A DNA stretch of 25,973 bases from a virus: the IMG/VR virus record IMGVR_UViG_3300020473_000112, positions 1 through 25,973 of that record. One strand, given 5' to 3'. A model generated the notes under the pieces. It did no database searches and was not told where the DNA came from. It saw only the letters and a program-made list of their open reading frames with translations. The translations under genes and the position numbers were made by a program. This document shows positions 1 through 6,014 of this stretch, one piece after another (position 1 is the stretch's first letter; each line of letters starts with the position of its first letter).

Positions 1-21
1 TTGGTGTGGACGTAATGGCAT
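1..21 (-). CDS. Possible 5' end of the next gene (truncated by the window edge)
   Basis: An ATG at position 21 opens a frame reading MPLRPHQ that runs off the left edge. It sits 22 bases downstream of an extended -10 promoter and beyond a strong terminator, so it would be the first gene of a new unit. LRPHQ followed by more protein is a common N-terminal motif in phage and restriction-type superfamily 2 helicases (the Q-motif region), which makes a helicase a guess only. Seven codons cannot establish a gene. The Shine-Dalgarno is weak (TGAG). Confidence 0.3.
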
Positions 22-42
22 CAATGTTTCTCAGTTGAATAT

Positions 43-51
43 ATTATAGCA
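43..51 (-). promoter_or_regulatory. Extended -10 promoter for the gene beyond the left edge
   Basis: On the minus strand the sequence TGCTATAAT forms an extended -10 element (TGn plus TATAAT), lying immediately after the terminator's T-tract. The region 17 bases upstream is the terminator stem, so no -35 is present and recognition would rest on the extended -10. The arrangement separates the ParB-like cassette from the next unit. Confidence 0.45.
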
Positions 52-52
52 T

Positions 53-77
53 AAAAAAAGACCCCCGAAGGGGTCTT
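53..77 (-). terminator. Rho-independent terminator after the ParB-like gene
   Basis: Read on the minus strand this is an 8-bp perfect stem (AAGACCCC pairing with GGGGTCTT) closed by a TTCG tetraloop and followed by a T-rich run. It begins 8 bases after the stop codon of the ParB-like gene. It is the only convincing intrinsic terminator seen in the window and marks the end of the methyltransferase/ParB-like unit. Confidence 0.93.
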
Positions 78-84
78 GTGCCAG

Positions 85-1557
85 TTAGAGAAGTGTGTAC
101 AGACCTGATTCTGTAAACTCTAACTTACCATCATTTCTCAGTTTCTGCAACTCTGATCTTAGTGTTCCCTCAAAAGAATTCATACTTTTGAATGTACTTA
201 CACATTTGCGAACTGGATAAACAATATCAGATGCAGACTGGAAGTTAAAAGGAACACCTCTTTCAAAGTTTTGATTGAGGAGAGTATAAGTCATCTCATA
301 CAAAGTCCTTAAATCTTCATCAGTTAAACCACCTTTCTTAGATTTCTTAGATTTCTTAGCTTTCTTAGCCTCAACCTCTTCAGGATCATTAACTGCATTG
401 TGACAAGTTTCAAGTAATCCAGTAGGAGATTCTAATGGAACTAACTGTGAAGCACCGTTCTCACCTACATCTGTCTTAGCAACATGAGGTAAACGATAAC
501 CTATCTTAAGATACTTTAGGTAGTCTGTTTTACCACCAGTAAGTTCGGTTATCAATCTCAAATATTCTTCAAGAACTTTTAACTGGTCATAGCAAAGCTT
601 TTCTACTTTACTTGCCTTATCAATTTTCTTGACATTGAGATACAAGTTGATAATAGATGTTATATCGTTTTTAGCATCTACTAAGAACTGGGGAAGAAAA
701 TCACGATAGATGTGAACAGGAGCCATAGCACTTATCAATCTATTGACCTGACTGTTAGTAACCTTTACTTTGCTGCTTACTTCCCTTATCTTAACTCCAC
801 GCTTAGAGCAATAACCCTTTGCATCTTGACGAGTAAAGTGAACTAAGAAAGATTGTTTTTCAGTTGAGTTAAGGATTCTAGCAATTAGAAGTTCCTGAGT
901 GGCAGAAGTTTGATGCTTGGCATATTTCCTGACCCACTTTGTAACCAGAGTTACAATTTTTTGTGGAATGGGTTGAGTTTCTCTATCCCAATTCTCAAGG
1001 ATTAACTCAACATCCATTTTTGCTCTTCTACCTTGCCACCAATTAATTCCGTTGATAGCAAAGTCCTCAAACTTAGCAGGAGTTCCCTTTGGAAGTGGTT
1101 GAAATAAGAGTCCAACTTCATAATGAACATCAGCTCTAGTGCAACCAACTTTAGGAACTACTCTAAAGGTTGGGCAAGATGTGATCCCTCTTAATTCTAA
1201 GTCCCATAATCTATGAGCCCCGTTTAAGCGAGTATTGTCCTCAAAGGAAAATGGTGGCATGCAGTTAGGATTCCAACCATCTTTAAAATTTCTTTGTACT
1301 GTTGCTAGAGCATCTGGATCATTACCTTTCGCTCTACCAAAGTTAGCGTCTCCAAGATTTCTTAGATGACTTACATTTGCAGATTCGCAACGAATAATTG
1401 TGCAATTCTCAAAAAGATCATTTAGTCTATCAATTTGACTGTTGTAGTGATCTACTAGTTTTTGCATCCCGTCAGCAGTCTGGAATTCCTCCCAAGACAT
1501 AAAGTCCGTTGTTGAACCATCAAGATCAGGGATCTCAAAATTTGGATAATTAGTCAT
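85..1557 (-). CDS. ParB-like nuclease-fold protein with Lys-rich linker and C-terminal winged-helix-like domain
   Basis: This is a 490-residue protein starting at the ATG at 1557. The frame stays open to a TTG at 1608, but the added residues look unlike a conserved N-terminus. Residues about 84-135 resemble the ParB/sulfiredoxin N-terminal fold: a PP pair, then NGAHRLWDLELRGI (112-125), like the [D/N]GxHR...A...G signature. Near residue 415 a Lys-rich linker (KKAKKSKKSKKGG) leads to a last ~75 residues ending in TLRSELQKLRNDGKLEF, which resembles winged helices found at the C-termini of some restriction enzymes. ParB-like domains often accompany phage and plasmid methyltransferases. The gene lies directly downstream of such a pair but has its own promoter. 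It could bind DNA, assist methylation or act as a nuclease; I see no proven catalytic motif. It is the last gene before the terminator. Confidence 0.6.
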   Translation of the reverse strand: MTNYPNFEIPDLDGSTTDFMSWEEFQTADGMQKLVDHYNSQIDRLNDLFENCTIIRCESANVSHLRNLGDANFGRAKGNDPDALATVQRNFKDGWNPNCMPPFSFEDNTRLNGAHRLWDLELRGITSCPTFRVVPKVGCTRADVHYEVGLLFQPLPKGTPAKFEDFAINGINWWQGRRAKMDVELILENWDRETQPIPQKIVTLVTKWVRKYAKHQTSATQELLIARILNSTEKQSFLVHFTRQDAKGYCSKRGVKIREVSSKVKVTNSQVNRLISAMAPVHIYRDFLPQFLVDAKNDITSIINLYLNVKKIDKASKVEKLCYDQLKVLEEYLRLITELTGGKTDYLKYLKIGYRLPHVAKTDVGENGASQLVPLESPTGLLETCHNAVNDPEEVEAKKAKKSKKSKKGGLTDEDLRTLYEMTYTLLNQNFERGVPFNFQSASDIVYPVRKCVSTFKSMNSFEGTLRSELQKLRNDGKLEFTESGLYTLL

Positions 1558-1655
1558 ATTTAAAGTGCCTATGGCATAATATGGTGAACATATCAAGAAT
1601 ACTAACAAGTGTTTATTGCTGCGATAGCTTCACTTGATTTCCTCTCAACATTTGT

Positions 1656-1683
1656 ACTATAACATAACCAGAATGAATGTCAA
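1656..1683 (-). promoter_or_regulatory. Sigma70-type promoter of the ParB-like gene
   Basis: On the minus strand TTGACA (1683-1678) and TATAGT (1661-1656) are separated by 16 bases. A start near 1649 gives a leader of about 90 bases before the ATG at 1557. The leader contains AGAGGA followed by a very short GTG frame, and a weak CAAGTG/CACTTG inverted pair. The consensus -35 suggests recognition by the unmodified host holoenzyme, that is, early expression. Confidence 0.7.
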
Positions 1684-1700
1684 GTGTGTGTCGAATTATT

Positions 1701-2102
1701 TCAAAAGAACTGCTCAACACCTATCGGTTCACCAAAACTATAGTCGTATTTCAAAGCATCTGCACAAACATAGTGCGGATGATGAACTGTCACACCTAAA
1801 CGACCACATAGTTCCTTGTGGTTATCCTCTAGTAATTCTACTGCATATAGCATATGATTCAACACATGCTTCTCACTATGATACAAACAGAGGCGTTCCT
1901 TTAGTCCAATTAAGAAATTGCCACTACCAGCACAATTATCAATGAATTTGCTGTTAGGATCTTTCAATAACGAAACAGCAATCTCATCTATCATCAATTC
2001 TACCAACTCAGCAGGTGTGAATACCTCTTGGGTTTCTTTTATTCTTTCATCAGATCTTTCAATACTAGATCCAGTCTCTATATTATGCTTATTCTTTTTC
2101 AT
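1701..2102 (-). CDS. N6-adenine DNA methyltransferase, SAM-binding half (motifs X-I-II-III)
   Basis: A 133-residue protein carrying the AdoMet-binding half of a class I N6-adenine methyltransferase: VFTPAELVELMIDEI (motif X-like), FIDNCAGSGNFLIGL (motif I, the SAM-binding GxG loop), MLYAVELLEDN (motif II-like acidic residue) and CADALKYDYSF (motif III-like). It ends where a normal enzyme would continue to the catalytic NPPY motif. That motif is instead at the start of the gene transcribed just before it (2664-2089), so the halves are encoded in swapped order. The start overlaps the upstream gene by 14 bases, and an in-frame TAG directly precedes the ATG, so no longer start exists. There is no clear Shine-Dalgarno, so translation is probably coupled. 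I infer that the two polypeptides assemble into one enzyme. Confidence 0.82.
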   Translation of the reverse strand: MKKNKHNIETGSSIERSDERIKETQEVFTPAELVELMIDEIAVSLLKDPNSKFIDNCAGSGNFLIGLKERLCLYHSEKHVLNHMLYAVELLEDNHKELCGRLGVTVHHPHYVCADALKYDYSFGEPIGVEQFF

Positions 2103-2664
2103 CTAGACATTGAATATAAGTTGTAATCAAATCATTCTTACCAAAGTGATACCTTCCATTACATTGGGTTGCTACCTCTCTAAACTTAGGAGCGAACTCA
2201 ACTAGATTCTGTATAACCTCTGGTGATCTAACATTTAGAAAGTGATGTCCCTTAGCATAATGTGTAAAGTTCTCGGTCTTTACTACTCCACTAGGACCAC
2301 ATCCATACTCACCAACGAAAACATCTGCTTCAAATCTATCTTTGTAATCTAGAAATTCAAAATCTGGATGCTCGGTGTGCATAGGAATCTCGTTCACTCC
2401 TATTTCAAATCTCGATGTGTTTTTTACTTTCCAATACTGTTTCACAGCATTGATTCCACCAGGAAAAGTAGCACTGTCTAGATCATCATCAACTTCACAA
2501 TGGAGATATGGTTTAATCTTATTCTGACAAGAAGGTTTCCTCATAGAGGTAGGTAATACAAACCTAATATCATCTGTGATCTCGGAAGTTTTATTTAATA
2601 TCTTTATAGCAAGATTCCCTCCTACACCATAAGGAGGGTTTCCTATTGCAAGAGTAAATTTCAT
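2089..2664 (-). CDS. N6-adenine DNA methyltransferase, catalytic half (NPPY motif IV and probable target-recognition part)
   Basis: A 191-residue protein starting MKFTLAIGNPPYG. NPPY is the catalytic motif IV of N6-adenine methyltransferases, here within the first 12 residues, with FVLPTSMRKPS following like the next conserved block. The remaining ~130 residues are a plausible target-recognition region. No SAM-binding motif I is present; it is in the next gene downstream. Together the pair shows the order IV-VIII-(TRD) then X-I, as in beta-class enzymes, although NPPY and CAGSGNFL look gamma-like. Naturally split methyltransferases are known (M.AquI, M.EcoHK31I). Expression is from a near-consensus sigma70 promoter so close that the mRNA is probably leaderless. 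Phage uses include self-protection from host restriction or regulation. Confidence 0.82.
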   Translation of the reverse strand: MKFTLAIGNPPYGVGGNLAIKILNKTSEITDDIRFVLPTSMRKPSCQNKIKPYLHCEVDDDLDSATFPGGINAVKQYWKVKNTSRFEIGVNEIPMHTEHPDFEFLDYKDRFEADVFVGEYGCGPSGVVKTENFTHYAKGHHFLNVRSPEVIQNLVEFAPKFREVATQCNGRYHFGKNDLITTYIQCLDEKE

Positions 2665-2670
2665 AATAAT

Positions 2671-2699
2671 AGTATACTAAAAATCTAGTTCACTGTCAA
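2671..2699 (-). promoter_or_regulatory. Near-consensus sigma70 promoter of the methyltransferase genes, probably giving a leaderless mRNA
   Basis: Minus strand: TTGACA (2699-2694), exactly 17 bases, TATACT (2676-2671), then six bases and the ATG at 2664. The expected start point is at or within a base or two of the A of ATG, and there is no Shine-Dalgarno. The -35 is one base away from the stop codon of the preceding structural gene, so the promoter fills the whole intergenic gap. Confidence 0.83.
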
Positions 2700-2700
2700 G

Positions 2701-5700
2701 TTACATTATATTTCTTTCTTCTATATCAGCACCACCAGGTCCTATAGCAGTGAATTTATATTTCGTTGATGCCATTGGTTCTACATTATCAGATCCAGTC
2801 TTTCCAGCAAATTGGAATGTAGGATCATTAGGTGTTGCTGTTGCTGTTAATGTATTCTCAGCATCAGTAGACCAAGATAAAGCAGCACCTAGATATATGA
2901 CATCTTGCCATTCGTGTAATATTTCAAATCTACCATTAGCATCAGTACTATCATCATCTAATAATTGTATTTCTTTTCCTTGTTGGAATTGCATCCTAGA
3001 AGCATTAGGATAATTCTTACCAGCATCAACATTTCTAGGATTCAATCCACCCCATTCAATAGGATAAGCTCCTTGTGGTAAATCAAAGTTTTGTATAGTA
3101 GATCCAGTTCTCTCATATCTAAGATTACTTGTTCTTCTAGAAGATATCATATAATCTGGATAACCATCATCGTCATCATCATCAAATCTATCATCCCATG
3201 ATGGCCAACTACCCCTCATCATAACAAAAGCAACTCCACCTGGATTATATGCCCAATCATCATTTGCACCTTCTACTGGTTCCTGTCCAGCAGGGAACTT
3301 AGAGTTCTTTATAGTAACATCTAAATTATAATCACCTGGTGTAAATCTTGAATCATTAGCAGGGAATGTTAAATCCAGTACATCACCACCTTCACCAGGA
3401 TTACTAAATTCTGCAATCCTACCTATTTCTCTAGTTGATTCTCCAACTTTTCCCAGTGCAAATGTTGCCTGATTATCTGCCTGTGCAACTAATCTAAATG
3501 ATTGGCTATTATTTCTAGGAATAGAAAATCTATATCTGAGTGTATGTACCTCATCAGCTAATGTTTGATGTGGATACCTATTATATTCAATATCCTCATT
3601 ATCCATATAATTAGCATCACCAGGGAAGATTGCATACACTTTCATATACTGTGACCAGTTATTTTCCATTCCTGGTGATTTGTTAGGGTTATTATAAGAA
3701 AGATACCAAGTTTTTGATGGTAGTCTGAATATTCTACCAGCAACTTCCATTCCACTCATATGAACACCCAATCCTTCTCTATCATTCCAACTATATTTAA
3801 TTCTGAAATTACAAATATTACCATCAGAACTGTCAGGTGGTGCTGTTACAAGTAGATTTGCTGCTCCATCTGCACCATATCCATCAGTTCCATTACCAGC
3901 ATCATCTCCAAATCTAACATAATGTGGTTTACTTACAGTAACCGTTGCAGGTGATGGTACTGGTGGTATTGGAGCTCCACCACCGATACAATCTCCTGTA
4001 TATTTTCCTTTTAGTGTACTATCTGATATTGTTCCACCTATTACCCAGTTCTTTGCTCCAGTATCAGGATTCAATCCACAAATAGCAGCACCACCTTTAC
4101 CAGCATCTTGTAATGGTGCAGCATCTAATGGTGCTGTTGGTTGACCATCTTTTCCCCAATCTCCACCATCACCACCTTTACCACCTGCACTAGAACAATT
4201 TCCACCCTGTAAATTAGTTCCTTCAGGACAAACTCCACACTGAGGTTCTGTACCATCACCACCTTCAGTTTCTTCTTGAGGACCTCCAAAAGGATTAGGC
4301 ATGGTATACCTCCATCCAGCACCATCTCCACCTCTACCACCTATACCTTGAATTGGTTCAGTAGATTTTACAATATTTTGACAAACACCAGTCTTTGTTT
4401 GATCTTCTCCTTCAGGTCCACAAGGTCCAGTACTTTCAACAGAACCTGGAACTAAGGTATCACCAGCATTACAAGTTGGTTCTTGTCCACATCCACTATT
4501 TACAACATAATTTTTAACACAATTATGTTTCATATCTTCCATAGAAGAACCAATAAGTTCTCCCATAGTGCCTTGTTCACCACCGCCACCGCCACCCCAG
4601 ACTTTAGCGTTATTCTTTAGGTAAATATCAGTTTGACTTCCAGTATGAAGTATTTTTAATGCTACTCCACCATCTTTACCTGGAGCAGATTTCTTAGGAA
4701 CACCATTTGTATATCCACCATTTGGATCATATCCACCTAAACCAGCAGATCCATAAATTGCTCCACTATCCTCAACATATATTCTAACATTATGTGCTGG
4801 AACTGCTGCATTATTTGGTTCGCTTGGTATTAACCTAGCAGCAGGTACTTTATCCTTACCATTACCAACATCACTATGATATCCATCAGTACCCATATCA
4901 CCAGAATATAGTACTTTAGTAATATAAATGTGCTTTTGAACATTTCTTGCAACATTACCATCAAGTTGATTAATACTATCTACTCCCTGTGTACCACCAT
5001 TACTCCAATCTGCTCCATTAGCACCACTAAATCTACCCATACTTAATTGAGAAATAGCACCTCCAGTACCTCCACCTGTATTATTTGTGGTTGCATAATA
5101 TCTTTTTACTGATCCTCTAAATTGACTTGTCTTCCAATCAAATCCAGCAATAGGTGTTACATTACTATTTTCTGTAGAATCTGGGACAATAGGATTTCTG
5201 TCAAGATCATTAATATTTCTTTTAAGTTCTTTTGCTGATACTGATCCAGTAGTTTTTTCTTTGAAATAACTCCTCATCTGACTGAACTTAATAGGAACAC
5301 TTCCAGTGAAATATGGTCCTGCTTTCTCAATATCTAAAAAAGCAGAAGCATGCATTGTTAATGGTCCTCCATTTGAGGTTTTATCACTATAAGAAGGATC
5401 TTCAGAAGTATTAGATGATGTTACTATTAACTTACCACCCATTCCAGCGTGATAAGAACATTGATAATAATATGTTCCTGTACTACCAGCAGGTGCAGTC
5501 CAATAGACAACACCATTTGCTAATCCTTGACCAGTTACACCAGATATTTGATCTCCAGATCCTAAAGATGCTTGCGTTTTAAGATAAAATGGATGTCCAG
5601 AAGCATCTACTAAAAAATTAACTCTCTCACCTTCCTTTATTGTAATATCAATATCATCTCCAGATACATTACCAGTACTATCCTTACCTACAAGAGTATA

Positions 5701-6006
5701 ATCTGCAGCACTAGCAGCAGTTACATCTATACTATATCCAGGTAATGGTGCAGAACTTTGAATAACAATGGTTCCACCCATTGCAGCATGATTTCCACAT
5801 TTATAATAATAAGTACCAGCATCACCACCTACAGTCTGCCATATAACCATACCATCTGTAGTACCATTATTACTTACACCAGAAACTTGATCACCTGATC
5901 CTGTTGTATCTGTCGTTTTAATATAAAATGGATGCCCAGTTGCACCATCTACATTAAGATTAATTCTATCACCTTCCTTAAATGTTATCGTAGGATTACT
6001 AGCCAT
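2701..6006 (-). CDS. Tail-fibre/adhesin-like structural protein with two cupredoxin-like domains and a Gly/Cys-rich centre
   Basis: A 1101-residue protein. Residues 1-83 and 90-197 are two homologous cupredoxin-like domains with GHPFY near the middle and YYYxCxxHxxMGG near the end. They carry His25/Cys70/His73/Met76 and His138/Cys183/His186/Met189, a complete type-1 copper ligand pattern with amicyanin-like Cys-x2-His-x2-Met spacing. The first domain lacks its expected first strand, which is found at the end of the upstream 2176-residue protein. Residues about 230-260 (SVPIKFSQMRSYF) resemble segments common in marine phage structural proteins. Residues about 470-690 are rich in Gly and contain ten Cys (GGGGGGEQG, GGKGGDGGDWG, GKGGAAICG), reminiscent of T4-like gp38-type Gly-rich receptor-binding regions. 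The C-terminal ~400 residues look beta-rich. The role is inferred to be host-surface recognition on the virion. Confidence 0.7.
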   Translation of the reverse strand: MASNPTITFKEGDRINLNVDGATGHPFYIKTTDTTGSGDQVSGVSNNGTTDGMVIWQTVGGDAGTYYYKCGNHAAMGGTIVIQSSAPLPGYSIDVTAASAADYTLVGKDSTGNVSGDDIDITIKEGERVNFLVDASGHPFYLKTQASLGSGDQISGVTGQGLANGVVYWTAPAGSTGTYYYQCSYHAGMGGKLIVTSSNTSEDPSYSDKTSNGGPLTMHASAFLDIEKAGPYFTGSVPIKFSQMRSYFKEKTTGSVSAKELKRNINDLDRNPIVPDSTENSNVTPIAGFDWKTSQFRGSVKRYYATTNNTGGGTGGAISQLSMGRFSGANGADWSNGGTQGVDSINQLDGNVARNVQKHIYITKVLYSGDMGTDGYHSDVGNGKDKVPAARLIPSEPNNAAVPAHNVRIYVEDSGAIYGSAGLGGYDPNGGYTNGVPKKSAPGKDGGVALKILHTGSQTDIYLKNNAKVWGGGGGGEQGTMGELIGSSMEDMKHNCVKNYVVNSGCGQEPTCNAGDTLVPGSVESTGPCGPEGEDQTKTGVCQNIVKSTEPIQGIGGRGGDGAGWRYTMPNPFGGPQEETEGGDGTEPQCGVCPEGTNLQGGNCSSAGGKGGDGGDWGKDGQPTAPLDAAPLQDAGKGGAAICGLNPDTGAKNWVIGGTISDSTLKGKYTGDCIGGGAPIPPVPSPATVTVSKPHYVRFGDDAGNGTDGYGADGAANLLVTAPPDSSDGNICNFRIKYSWNDREGLGVHMSGMEVAGRIFRLPSKTWYLSYNNPNKSPGMENNWSQYMKVYAIFPGDANYMDNEDIEYNRYPHQTLADEVHTLRYRFSIPRNNSQSFRLVAQADNQATFALGKVGESTREIGRIAEFSNPGEGGDVLDLTFPANDSRFTPGDYNLDVTIKNSKFPAGQEPVEGANDDWAYNPGGVAFVMMRGSWPSWDDRFDDDDDDGYPDYMISSRRTSNLRYERTGSTIQNFDLPQGAYPIEWGGLNPRNVDAGKNYPNASRMQFQQGKEIQLLDDDSTDANGRFEILHEWQDVIYLGAALSWSTDAENTLTATATPNDPTFQFAGKTGSDNVEPMASTKYKFTAIGPGGADIEERNIM

Positions 6007-6014
6007 TAGTCTCT

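Noticed and set aside
1558-1608. Longer TTG start for the ParB-like protein
   Set aside because: The added residues (MLVFLICSPYYAIGTLN) depend on a TTG without a Shine-Dalgarno; the ATG at 1557 is preferred.
1612-1637. Riboswitch or attenuator in the leader of the ParB-like gene
   Set aside because: Only a 6-bp stem with a 19-base loop is visible, with no T-tract or known riboswitch core.
2089-2102. Programmed frameshift joining the two methyltransferase halves
   Set aside because: Although GAAAAAG is present, moving from the first frame to the second needs +1 or -2, no slippery heptamer is in phase, and fusion would give the permuted order anyway. Two separate chains fit better.
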